This document shows, piece after piece, positions 22,747-31,219 of a stretch of 64,000 bases of DNA; within the stretch, counting starts at the first letter, position 1; every line of letters begins with the position of its first letter. This stretch comes from Microbacterium hominis (GTDB lineage: Bacteria; Actinomycetota; Actinomycetes; Actinomycetales; Microbacteriaceae), in the NCBI RefSeq assembly GCF_013282805.1, contig NZ_CP054038.1, positions 496,001-560,000 of the forward strand. The letters run 5' to 3'. A program made the position numbers and the translations under genes. Below the pieces are notes generated by a model. That model was not told the DNA's origin. It saw only the letters and a program-made list of their open reading frames with translations, and ran no database searches.

Positions 22747-24506
22747 AGGATGTGGTGTCGAACCAGATCATCCGATATCTGGAGGCACGGGGCGTCGAGC
22801 ACATCTTCGGACTGTGCGGGCACACCAACATCGCGCTTCTGGCCGCCCTCGAGCAGAGCGAGCAGATCGCCTTCGTGAACGTGCGTCACGAGCAGATCGC
22901 CGCGCACGCGGCCGACGGCTACGCCCGGGTGACCAAGCGGACCGGGGTCGTCCTCTCGCACCTCGGCCCCGGCCTGACCAATGCGACCACGGGCGTGGCG
23001 AACGCCGCGCTGGACTCGATCCCGATGGTCGTGATCGCCGGCGACGTGCCGACGCACTACTTCGGCAAGCATCCGCATCAGGAGGTCAACCTGCACGCGG
23101 ATGCCGCCCAGTACGAGATCTACCGCCCCTTCGTCAAGCGCGCGTGGCGGGTGGATCAGCCTCACCTCATCGCCGAGATCCTGGACAAGGCCTTCACGCT
23201 TGCCGAGAGCGGGCGTCCGGGGCCGGTGCTGGTCGACGTGCCGATGGACGTGTTCTCGGCGGAGATCGACACCGCCCTGTTCGACCGGGTGATCGGCAAC
23301 ACCCGGGCCCTGGTCAAGCCGAGCCTCGACGAGGAGGTCGCCGAGCGGATCGTGCGGAACCTGCTCGAGGCCGAGCGGCCGGTGCTGTACGTCGGCGGCG
23401 GCGTCGTCGCCGCCGACGCCTCAGACGAACTCGTCGAGTTCGCAGAGCTGCTGTCGCTGCCCGTGGCGCACAGCCTCATGGGCAAGGGGGCCGTACCCGA
23501 CGACAGCCCCCTTGTCCTGGGGATGACCGGGTTCTGGGGCACGGCTCTCACCAATGAGCAGACCCGGACGGCGGATCGGATCCTCGCCCTCGGCACGCGC
23601 TTCGCCGAAGCCGACTCGAGCTCCTGGTATCCCGAGTACACCTTCGACATCCCGGGCACGAAGCTCATGCAGATCGACATCGATCCGTCCGAGCTCGGGC
23701 GCAACTACCCGCTGGAGATCGGCGCGATCGCCGACCTGAAGTCGGCGCTGACCGTGCTCCTGCGCGTGGCGCGCCGACTCGCTCCGGACGGGGTCCAGCG
23801 CCCCGAGCTGCGGGAGCGGATCGCCGCCGACCGCGCCGCGCGCAAGCGCGGGAACGCCGACGCGCAGGTCTCCGACGCGTGGCCGATGCGGCCCGAGCGG
23901 ATCCTCTCGGAGACGAGGGAGGTGCTGCCGGCCGACGCGATCATCACCACCGACGTCGGCTGGAACAAGAACGGCGTGGGGCAGCAGTTCGACATCCTCA
24001 CGCCCGGGACCTTCCTGACGCCGGGCGGCTTCGCGACGATGGGCTTCGGTGCTCCCGCCGCCGTCGGCGCGAAGATCGCGCAGCCGGGTCGCGTGGTCGT
24101 CTCGCTCGTCGGCGACGGCGGCTTCGGCCAGAACCCCGCGGTGCTCGCCACCGCGCGGGAGGAGGGCGTGCCCGTGGTCTGGGTCGTGATGAACAACAAC
24201 GCGTTCGGCACCATCGCGGGCCTCGAGAAGGCGGCGTTCGACACGACCTACGGCACCGTGTTCGGCAAGGGGGATGACCCCATGTACACCGACTACGCCG
24301 CGATCGCCCGGGCCTACGGCGTCACGGGGATCAAGGTCGAGTCGGCCGCCGAGTTCAAACCCGCGCTGGAGCGCGCGATCGCCCACGACGGCCCGGTCGT
24401 CATCGACGTGTCGATGGTGAACGTCCCTACGCCCACCACCGGGCACTGGAACATCCTCGACATCTACGCGCCCGGCGAGACCGTCGAGCACGTCGCCACG
24501 CACTGA
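22743..24506 (+). CDS. Thiamine pyrophosphate-dependent enzyme (2-oxoacid decarboxylase/acetolactate synthase type)
   Basis: 587 residues with the three-domain TPP layout. The N-terminal Pyr domain has VNVRHEQIAAHAADGYAR with the cofactor-activating glutamate (E50) and GPGLTNATTGVANA. A central domain carries RPVLYVGGG. The C-terminal PP domain has the TPP/Mg motif LVGDGGFGQNPAVL, ending at WVVMNNNAFG. The general class (decarboxylase, carboligase or acetyltransferase) is clear; the substrate is not. With its operon partners the simplest reading is decarboxylation of a 2-oxoacid to an aldehyde for the acylating dehydrogenase. 16 nt separate it from the qsuB fusion gene. Confidence 0.88.
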   Translation: MKDVVSNQIIRYLEARGVEHIFGLCGHTNIALLAALEQSEQIAFVNVRHEQIAAHAADGYARVTKRTGVVLSHLGPGLTNATTGVANAALDSIPMVVIAGDVPTHYFGKHPHQEVNLHADAAQYEIYRPFVKRAWRVDQPHLIAEILDKAFTLAESGRPGPVLVDVPMDVFSAEIDTALFDRVIGNTRALVKPSLDEEVAERIVRNLLEAERPVLYVGGGVVAADASDELVEFAELLSLPVAHSLMGKGAVPDDSPLVLGMTGFWGTALTNEQTRTADRILALGTRFAEADSSSWYPEYTFDIPGTKLMQIDIDPSELGRNYPLEIGAIADLKSALTVLLRVARRLAPDGVQRPELRERIAADRAARKRGNADAQVSDAWPMRPERILSETREVLPADAIITTDVGWNKNGVGQQFDILTPGTFLTPGGFATMGFGAPAAVGAKIAQPGRVVVSLVGDGGFGQNPAVLATAREEGVPVVWVVMNNNAFGTIAGLEKAAFDTTYGTVFGKGDDPMYTDYAAIARAYGVTGIKVESAAEFKPALERAIAHDGPVVIDVSMVNVPTPTTGHWNILDIYAPGETVEHVATH

Positions 24507-24522
24507 GCGCCACGGACCTGTC

Positions 24523-27219
24523 GTGCAGAGCGTCGCCATCTCGACGGTGTGTCTGTCGGGAACCCTCGAGGACAAGCTGCGGGCCGCCGCGGCCGCCGGC
24601 TTCACCGGCGTCGAGCTGCTCGAATACGACCTCGTCATGTCCTCGTGGTCGCCCAGACGCCTCGCCGAGGAGGCCTCGGCACTGGGGCTCGCGATCGAGG
24701 TGTACCAGCCGCTCCACGTCGAGGCTGTCCCGCCCGAGCGCTTCGGCGCGGTGCTGAGGCTGGCCGAGCGCAAGTTCGCCCTGCTCGCCGAGCTCGGGGC
24801 TCGCGTTCTGGTGTGCTGTGCGACGCGGACGCCGCAGGGGCTCGACGACGACGATCTCGCCGCGCGCCAGCTGCGCGAGCTCGCCGTGCGCGCGGAGGCG
24901 CGCGGCATCCGGCTCGCGTTCGAGGCCGTGCCGTGGGGACGGGTGCGCACCGTCGAGCACGCGTGGCGGCTCGTGCAGGCCGTGGCGCACCCCGCCCTCG
25001 GCCTGTGTCTCGACAGCTTCCACGTGCTGTCGGCGCGGAACGACCCGGCGGCGATCGCGCCGATTCCGGGGGACCGGATCTTCCACGTTCAGCTCGCCGA
25101 CGCTCCCCGGCTCGACATGGACGTGCGCGAGTGGAGCCTCCACGAGCGGGTGTTCCCCGGACAGGGCTCGCTCGAGGTCGTCGGCTTCCTCTCGCGCGTC
25201 TTCGAGAAGGGCTACACCGGCCCGATCGCGCTGGAGGTGTTCAACGACGTCTACCAGCAGGAGGACCCGCATCACGCCGCCACCGACGCCATGCGGTCGC
25301 TGCGGGTGCTCGCCGAGTCGCTGGAACCCGGCGCGGGCAGGTCGATATCGCCGCCGTCGGGTGTCGCGCTGCCTCCTGCCCCGCCGCTGGGCGGCTACGC
25401 GTTCGCGGAGCTCGCGGTCGACGAGGTCTCCGCGCCGCTCGTCGCGCGCACGCTCACCGCGCTCGGGTTCGTCGAGGCCGCCCGGCATCGCTCCAAGCCG
25501 GTCGGGCTGTGGGAGCAGGGCGACGCGCGCATCCTCCTCAATCGGGCGCCCGATCGGTCGGTCGCGCCGGCCACGGCCGCCGTGTGCGCGCTCGCGGTCG
25601 AGAGCGCAGACCCGGCCGCCTCGATGCGCCGCGCCGAGACGCTGCTCGCGCCGAAGCTCGCCAGGACGCGCCGTCCCGACGAGACCGACCTCGACTCGGT
25701 CGCGATGCCCGGCGGCACGGCGCTGTTCTTCTGCGGGGCGGCCGGCGGCCGGTCTTGGCTCGACGACTTCGCACGGTCCGGCGCCCCCGGCGTCGCCGAT
25801 CCCCTGCTGCGGCGCATCGACCACGTATCGATCACCGAGACGATCGACGACTTCGACCCCTCGACCCTGTTCCTCCGCGCGGTCCTGGGCCTTCCGCCCG
25901 GGGAGTCCGTCGAGAGCACCGCTCCCTTCGGCCTCGTCCGCACCTGGACCGCCGCCGACGCATCGCGCAGCACCCGTGTCGCGCTGAGCACCACACCGCT
26001 GCGGCGGGGCGACTGGGCTCCCGGTGTGGCGAACCCGCAGCTGGTCGCCTTCGCCACCGACGATGCGATCGCGTGCGCGAAGGAGCTGCGCCGGCGCGGG
26101 GCGCCGCTGCTCGGCATCCCGGACAACTACTACGACGACCTCGAAGCGCGCTGCGACCTGCCCGGCGGCATGATCGACGAACTCCGGGCCAACGCGATCC
26201 TGTACGACCGCGACGAGAACGGCGAGTTCCTGCACTTCTTCACCGAGATGGTGGGATCGCGGGTCTTCTTCGAAATCGTGCAGCGCATCGACGGCTACGA
26301 CGGCTTCGGCGACCCGCGCAGCGTTCCGCTGCGCATGGCCGCACACCGACGGCAGCGGATGCGCATGCTCGCCAGCGCCCCCACCAACCCCGCCGAGCAC
26401 CGCCACGACTACTCGCTGGCCCACCTCACGGCGCTGAGCCTCTCGCCGCCGGAGCTCGTGGATGCCGCCGCGGCAGCCGGCTACCGCTATGTCGGCGTGC
26501 GCATGACGAAGGTCACGCCGCAGGAGCCGCACTACCCGCTGGCCTACGACCCGGCGCTCATGCGCGCGACCAAGACCCATCTCGCCGCGACGGGCATCGA
26601 GGTGCTCGACATCGAGCTGGCGCGGTTCACGTCGGGCGACAACCCGCGCGACTACCTCCGCTTCCTCGAGGCGGGAGCCGAGCTCGGCGCGCGCCACGTC
26701 ATCGCGCAGTTCCCCGACGCCGACTTCGCCCGCAAGACCGACCGCTTCGCCGAGCTGTGCGCACTGGCGCGTCCGCTCGGGCTCACGATCGACCTCGAGT
26801 TCCCGTCGTGGACCGAGACGCCGAACCTCATCGAGGCGACACGCGTGCTGCGGGCCGCGGATCAGCCCAATGCGGGCCTGCTGATCGATCTGCTGCACTT
26901 CGCGCGGTCGGGGTCGAGCGTGGAAGAGCTGCGGAGCCTGCCGCGGGAGTGGTTCCACTACGCACACGTGTGCGACGCCCCGGCGGAGGTCCCCGCCACC
27001 ACCGCCGAGCTCATCCACACCGCGCGGTTCGAGCGGCTGTTCCCGGGCGAGGGCGGGATCGACGCGCCCGCGATCCTCGGGGCGCTGCCGAGCGGCATCC
27101 CCTACGCCCTCGAGATCCCGCGGGCGATGCTCGTCGCGCAGGTCGGCGCCAAGGAGCACGCGCGCCTGGCCATCGCCGCCGCGCGCGCCCACCTCGACGC
27201 GCTCGCCGTCGCGCGGTGA
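24523..27219 (+). CDS. Three-domain fusion: 3-dehydroshikimate dehydratase, dioxygenase-like VOC domain and second TIM barrel
   Basis: 898 residues from GTG 24523, one uninterrupted frame. Residues 1-270 are a QsuB/AsbF-type dehydratase barrel with all ligands (E134, D164, Q190, E238). Residues about 290-615 are the hydroxyphenylpyruvate-dioxygenase-like VOC part. Here H434 and E584 of the metal triad are kept, but the middle histidine is L507 (NPQLVAFAT, against PQHIAFAT in the paralogue). Residues about 628-898 are an additional isomerase-type TIM barrel with its own metal set (E759, D789, H815, E864). Usual QsuB proteins stop near 620. Expected output is protocatechuate from 3-dehydroshikimate; the extra barrel is unexplained. 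Last gene of the aldehyde dehydrogenase/lyase/TPP operon. Confidence 0.87.
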   Translation: MQSVAISTVCLSGTLEDKLRAAAAAGFTGVELLEYDLVMSSWSPRRLAEEASALGLAIEVYQPLHVEAVPPERFGAVLRLAERKFALLAELGARVLVCCATRTPQGLDDDDLAARQLRELAVRAEARGIRLAFEAVPWGRVRTVEHAWRLVQAVAHPALGLCLDSFHVLSARNDPAAIAPIPGDRIFHVQLADAPRLDMDVREWSLHERVFPGQGSLEVVGFLSRVFEKGYTGPIALEVFNDVYQQEDPHHAATDAMRSLRVLAESLEPGAGRSISPPSGVALPPAPPLGGYAFAELAVDEVSAPLVARTLTALGFVEAARHRSKPVGLWEQGDARILLNRAPDRSVAPATAAVCALAVESADPAASMRRAETLLAPKLARTRRPDETDLDSVAMPGGTALFFCGAAGGRSWLDDFARSGAPGVADPLLRRIDHVSITETIDDFDPSTLFLRAVLGLPPGESVESTAPFGLVRTWTAADASRSTRVALSTTPLRRGDWAPGVANPQLVAFATDDAIACAKELRRRGAPLLGIPDNYYDDLEARCDLPGGMIDELRANAILYDRDENGEFLHFFTEMVGSRVFFEIVQRIDGYDGFGDPRSVPLRMAAHRRQRMRMLASAPTNPAEHRHDYSLAHLTALSLSPPELVDAAAAAGYRYVGVRMTKVTPQEPHYPLAYDPALMRATKTHLAATGIEVLDIELARFTSGDNPRDYLRFLEAGAELGARHVIAQFPDADFARKTDRFAELCALARPLGLTIDLEFPSWTETPNLIEATRVLRAADQPNAGLLIDLLHFARSGSSVEELRSLPREWFHYAHVCDAPAEVPATTAELIHTARFERLFPGEGGIDAPAILGALPSGIPYALEIPRAMLVAQVGAKEHARLAIAAARAHLDALAVAR

Positions 27220-27291
27220 CGACGTCGGCGGCAAAGGCGTCGGCGGCAAGGGCGTCGTCGGCCTCTGAGCCACCGGCCCCGGGCCCTGCAG

Positions 27292-27365
27292 AACTCCGGA
27301 AGATCCGCGGTCGCGGCACCGATGGTCGCACCGATTCCGGGCGAGGGCGGAAAAGTTCCGGAGTT
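27292..27365. repeat. Spaced inverted repeat at gene junction
   Basis: AACTCCGGAA (27292-27301) and TTCCGGAGTT (27356-27365) are perfect inverse copies 54 nt apart, between two convergent genes. The right arm overlaps the stop codon of the kinase gene. It may help transcription termination. Confidence 0.45.
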
Positions 27366-28350
27366 ATGCGCGCGCCGCGTCGAGGAGGTCGATCATGTCG
27401 GCCGACCAGCGGTGCACGACGTCGAGCCGCGCCGCGAAGGCCGCGTTCACCCGCGCGGTGCCGGTGTACCAGAGGTCGAAGCCGACCTGCCGGGCGGCGA
27501 TGTAGTCGTCGAGGTGGGTGAGGTCGATGTCTCGATGGGCGGTGTAGCCGGCCACGAGCGCGTCACGGTACTCCGGGTAGTCGGGCTCATCGCGGCGTTC
27601 CCACACGGCGACCGCGAGATCGTAGAGGCGCGGCCCGAACCCGCAGTCGTCGAAGTCGATGAGCCCGACCCGATCGCCCTCGAAGACCGCATTGCCGGTG
27701 TGGAGGTCGGCGTGGATGAGCCCCGTGTCGGGGTCGGCCGCCATCACGCCGTCGAGGCGCTCGGCCACCCGGTCGAAGCGCGCGCGCAGGTCGGCGGGCA
27801 GCATCGTCCAGCATTCGGCGGCCGGCACGTCGCCGTAGACCATCACGTCTCCGAAGAAGGCCGCGTGGTTCCACGAGATGCGGGAGAACCCGGGCGGCGG
27901 CGACCACGTGTCGGCGTGGCGGTGCAGACTCGCCATCGCGGCGCCGAGGCGTCGGAGGTGCACGGGTCGCGGATGGTCCTCGTGGATGCGACCCGGCAGC
28001 CACCCCAGGACGGAGACGTCGCGGGTGAGGCCGGAGGCCTGCGCCCGCGTGCTCGCCGCACCGGAGCGCGTCAGCACCGGCGCAGGCACCTCGAGATCGG
28101 TGTCGGCGCGCAGTGCGGTGAGCCAGGCGATCTCCGAGCGGATAGCGACGGTCGCAGCGTCGGCGGATCGCCCGTGGCGCTGCGGCCGGTGCACGCGCAC
28201 GAGGCGGCGCCCGGCGGGGCCGTCGAGGCGGAACGTCGTGTTCTCGCCGTGCGTCAGGAAGGTGAGCCTGCCGTCGGGCAGGTCGTAGTCGGCCACCGCC
28301 GTCGCCGCCACCGCGCGCAGCCGCCTCAGCTGCGACCGTCGGGTCTCCAT
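27364..28350 (-). CDS. Aminoglycoside phosphotransferase-fold kinase
   Basis: 328 residues from ATG 28350. The APH/choline kinase fold shows LTFLTHGENTTFRLD (nucleotide loop), LIHADLHTGNAVF (Brenner-type catalytic loop with Asp) and GLIDFDDCGFGPRLYDLA (Mg-binding). The protein has no resistance-specific marker and is closer to homoserine kinase II/YihE-like small-molecule kinases. The substrate is unknown. It is followed by a 35-nt gap from the SulP gene on the same strand, so they may be co-transcribed. Confidence 0.82.
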   Translation of the reverse strand: METRRSQLRRLRAVAATAVADYDLPDGRLTFLTHGENTTFRLDGPAGRRLVRVHRPQRHGRSADAATVAIRSEIAWLTALRADTDLEVPAPVLTRSGAASTRAQASGLTRDVSVLGWLPGRIHEDHPRPVHLRRLGAAMASLHRHADTWSPPPGFSRISWNHAAFFGDVMVYGDVPAAECWTMLPADLRARFDRVAERLDGVMAADPDTGLIHADLHTGNAVFEGDRVGLIDFDDCGFGPRLYDLAVAVWERRDEPDYPEYRDALVAGYTAHRDIDLTHLDDYIAARQVGFDLWYTGTARVNAAFAARLDVVHRWSADMIDLLDAARA

Positions 28351-28385
28351 GGCCTCACTGTGGCGCGCCGTCGGCGGCTGCGCAA

Positions 28386-30140
28386 TCAGCGATCCGTGCC
28401 GTCGCCGGCGCGCGGGGCGTCGTCGTCGTCCCAGCGTGTGCCGCCGAGGTCGCCCCGGAGCGTGCCGGTGATCTCGTCGACCGCCGCCCCCACCGTGGGC
28501 GCGAACCGGTCGGGGGTGAAGCGGTCGTCGAGCCCGAACCTCGTCAGCCGGTCGCGCACCGGGTCCTTCATCTCCGCGACGATCAGACGGATTCCGCGGG
28601 CGTCGAGGTACTCGTCGAGCTCGACGAGCTCGTCGACGGCGGTGGTGTCGATGTCGGTGATCGGCTCGGCGGCGAGGATGACCGAGTGGATGCCGGTGCC
28701 TGCGGCATCCACTCTCGATCGCACCCAATCATCGAACGAGCCGCCGTTCGCGAAGAAGAGGGGCGCGTCGAACCGCACGATCACGATGCCGGGGATGCGC
28801 TCGCCGCTCTCGCGGTATCGGGAGAGGTCGTGGTACCCGCGCAGGCCCGGGACGCGCCCGAGCTCGGCCCGGTAGGGTCGCCAGGCGCGCGAGAAGAAGG
28901 CGAGCAGCGACAGGAGGATCGCGACGAGGATTCCCTCGAGCACACCGAACACCAGCACGCCCGCGAAGGCCGCCAGCGACAGGGCGAGATCCAGTCGGCT
29001 CATGCGCCACAGCGCGACCACTCCGCGCACGTCGATGAGACTCACGGCGGCCGCCACGACCACGGCGCCCAGCACCGACGCCGGGAGGAACACCGTCAGC
29101 CCCGGGGCGACGAGGATGAAGACGGTGATGAGCACCGCGCCGACCACTCCGGTCAGCTGCGTGCGGGAGCCGGCCTGATCGGCCACCGGCGTGCGCGAGG
29201 ACGATCCCGAGATGGGGAACCCGCCGAGCAGGCCGCCCGCGATGTTCGCGACGCCGATGCCGCGCAGTTCCCGATTGCCGCTGACGGTCTCGCCGCGCTT
29301 GGCGGCGAATGTGCGGGAGAGCACGGCGCTGTCGGTGAAGGAGACCAGCGCGATCCCGGCCGCGGGGATGATGAGCGGGACGACGTCGCTCCACTGGAGT
29401 CCGCCGAGGGCCGGGGCGGGAAGGCCCTGCGGCAGCGCGCCGACCACCGGCATCGCATCGGCGAGGTTCAGCGCCCAGGTGAGCACCATGCCGAGCACGA
29501 CCGCGACCAGCACGCCGGGCACGGGGGAGCGCAGCGCCTTGAGGCCCCAGATCACCGCGAGGGCGCCCAGGCCGAAGGCGGCCGCCACCGGCTGGACGGA
29601 GCCGCCCAGGATTCCCTCGATGATCGCCGCGGCGGCGGCCGCGTTCCCCTCCGCGTCGACGCTGAAGCCGAGCACCTTCGGGATCTGCGAGATCAGCACG
29701 ATCAGGGCGATGGCGTTGATGTAGCCGACGCGGATCGGCTTGGAGAGGAGGTCCGTGACGAAGCCGAGCCGGAGCAGTCCGCCGATCAGCATCAGCAGGC
29801 CGACCATGATGGCGAGAAGGCCCGCGAGGGCGACCGCCCGCGCCGTGTCGCCGAGCGCGAGCGGCAGGATCGCGGCGGCGATGATCGGCGCGAGCGCCGA
29901 GTCGGGGCCGAGCACGAGGATGCGCGACGGCCCGAACACCGCGTACGCGAGCAGGGGGATGATCGTCGCGTACAGGCCGGTCTCGGGCGGCAGTCCCGCG
30001 ACCTGCGCGTAGCCCATGCCGGCGGGGATGAGCAGGGCGGTCACCACGATGCCGGCGCGGATGTCCGGCCACAGCCACGCGCGGCGGTACTCGCGCGCCA
30101 CCGCGACCCCCGGCATCCACCTCGCGATGCCCGTCGTCAT
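28386..30140 (-). CDS. SulP family anion permease with STAS domain
   Basis: 584 residues. Two adjacent ATGs exist; the second (30140) has AGGAGG at ideal 7-nt spacing. The transport domain (about 20-420) has SulP signatures: VVTALLIPAGMGYAQVAGLPPETGLYAT, SALAPIIAAAILPLA, and GGFPISGSSSRTPVADQAGSRTQLTGVV. The cytoplasmic STAS domain (about 455-570) contains IVIVRFDAPLFFANG and ITDIDTTAVDELVEL. SulP proteins move sulfate, bicarbonate or dicarboxylates. It is divergent from a MarR-type regulator, which may control it. Confidence 0.92.
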   Translation of the reverse strand: MTTGIARWMPGVAVAREYRRAWLWPDIRAGIVVTALLIPAGMGYAQVAGLPPETGLYATIIPLLAYAVFGPSRILVLGPDSALAPIIAAAILPLALGDTARAVALAGLLAIMVGLLMLIGGLLRLGFVTDLLSKPIRVGYINAIALIVLISQIPKVLGFSVDAEGNAAAAAAIIEGILGGSVQPVAAAFGLGALAVIWGLKALRSPVPGVLVAVVLGMVLTWALNLADAMPVVGALPQGLPAPALGGLQWSDVVPLIIPAAGIALVSFTDSAVLSRTFAAKRGETVSGNRELRGIGVANIAGGLLGGFPISGSSSRTPVADQAGSRTQLTGVVGAVLITVFILVAPGLTVFLPASVLGAVVVAAAVSLIDVRGVVALWRMSRLDLALSLAAFAGVLVFGVLEGILVAILLSLLAFFSRAWRPYRAELGRVPGLRGYHDLSRYRESGERIPGIVIVRFDAPLFFANGGSFDDWVRSRVDAAGTGIHSVILAAEPITDIDTTAVDELVELDEYLDARGIRLIVAEMKDPVRDRLTRFGLDDRFTPDRFAPTVGAAVDEITGTLRGDLGGTRWDDDDAPRAGDGTDR

Positions 30141-30243
30141 CATCAGGCCTCCTGACGCCATCTTGGCGGATGCCGAGGGGGAGCGCCTCGTTCCCCACGA
30201 CCCGATCGCGAAGATGCCGACACCCTGCCGGTACTGTGAGTCC

Positions 30244-31110
30244 ATGCCGACGGAATCGCCGGGCGGCCTCGCCGGAGTACGCGCCCTGGTGCTGCTGGGC
30301 CGCATCACGCGTCATGTGTCGGGGATCATCCCGCCGTCGCTGGAGGCGATCGCCAGCAGCAACGCCATGATGCGCCTGTTCGTGCTGATCGCGGATCAGC
30401 CCGGGCGCAGTCCGAGCGAGCTCGCCGACGTGCTCGCGCTCGATCGCGCGGTCGTCTCGCGCACGCTCGCGCGCCTCGACGGCCTCGGCATGATCATCCG
30501 CAAGGTGGATGCCTCGGATCGCCGCTACATCCAGGTGCGGCTCTCGGCGCGCGGCCGGCGACAGCTCGACGCGTACACCGCGGCGATCGTGCCCGTGCTG
30601 GCCGAGTGCGCGCCGTTGTTCGACGGTCTCGGCGGGGCGCTCGCGATCGAGGTCGCGGCCTCGCAGGCCGAGCGGCTGTCGGCCCCCGCGCTCATCGATC
30701 GGATGGGGGAGATCGGCGGCCGGATCGTGCCGGGACTCGTGGAGGCCGAGACGGCGCAGGGCGTGACGCACTGGACGCAGCGATTCGTCCTGTGGGAGGT
30801 GTGCGCCGCGCCGGGCGTCTCGTCGGCGACGGTGTGCGCGCGGCTCGAGCTCGACGCGGCCGCGACCGAGAAGGCCATCGGCCGGCTGACGAGGCTGGGG
30901 CTCATCGAGGTGCCCCCGCGCCGCGCCGTGCTCACCGAGGCGATGACGGCCACCGACGCGGGCCGGGCGCTCGTGGCCGCGCAGGCCGACGTGCTCGTGG
31001 GCTTCCGTGCGGAGCTCGCCGGCCTGCTCGGCACGTGGATCGCGAGCGTCGAGGAGGCGGCTTCGGCGCGCGGCGGACGTGGGGCGGAGACGATGGATGC
31101 CGCGGGCTGA
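30244..31110 (+). CDS. Regulator with two MarR-like winged helices
   Basis: 288 residues. The first winged helix (about 35-105) reads SPSELADVLALDRAVVSRTLARLDGLGMI and has the wing KVDASDRRYIQVRLSARG, the classical MarR DxR motif. A second, more divergent winged helix occupies about 175-245 (RFVLWEVCAAPGVSSATVCARLELDAAATEKAIGRL, split here by function). It resembles a fused MarR dimer. The 103-bp gap to the divergent SulP gene suggests control of that transporter. A hairpin overlaps the stop codon. Confidence 0.75.
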   Translation: MPTESPGGLAGVRALVLLGRITRHVSGIIPPSLEAIASSNAMMRLFVLIADQPGRSPSELADVLALDRAVVSRTLARLDGLGMIIRKVDASDRRYIQVRLSARGRRQLDAYTAAIVPVLAECAPLFDGLGGALAIEVAASQAERLSAPALIDRMGEIGGRIVPGLVEAETAQGVTHWTQRFVLWEVCAAPGVSSATVCARLELDAAATEKAIGRLTRLGLIEVPPRRAVLTEAMTATDAGRALVAAQADVLVGFRAELAGLLGTWIASVEEAASARGGRGAETMDAAG

Positions 31111-31125
31111 GCGCCGCGGCATCCA
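31094..31125 (+). terminator. Terminator overlapping a stop codon
   Basis: TGGATGCCGCGG (31094-31105) pairs with CCGCGGCATCCA (31114-31125) around an 8-nt loop that contains the stop codon. Confidence 0.7.
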
Positions 31126-31219
31126 CCATCGGCTCGACCTGGCGTGACCCCTGTGCGCCGCGCGCTCCCGGGCGTACGCTGAGCCGCAACGGCACGGCGC
31201 ACGGGAAAGGCCGATCTCG

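Noticed and set aside
24427..27273. Open frame of 948 codons on the minus strand opposite the qsuB fusion gene
   Set aside because: Low-complexity Arg/Val/Gly-rich translation without recognisable motifs; it is an antisense shadow of a strongly coding plus-strand gene in GC-rich DNA.
27364..28350. Kinase gene read as aminoglycoside resistance
   Set aside because: Only the general APH fold is visible; nothing specific to aminoglycoside enzymes or to a mobile resistance context was seen.
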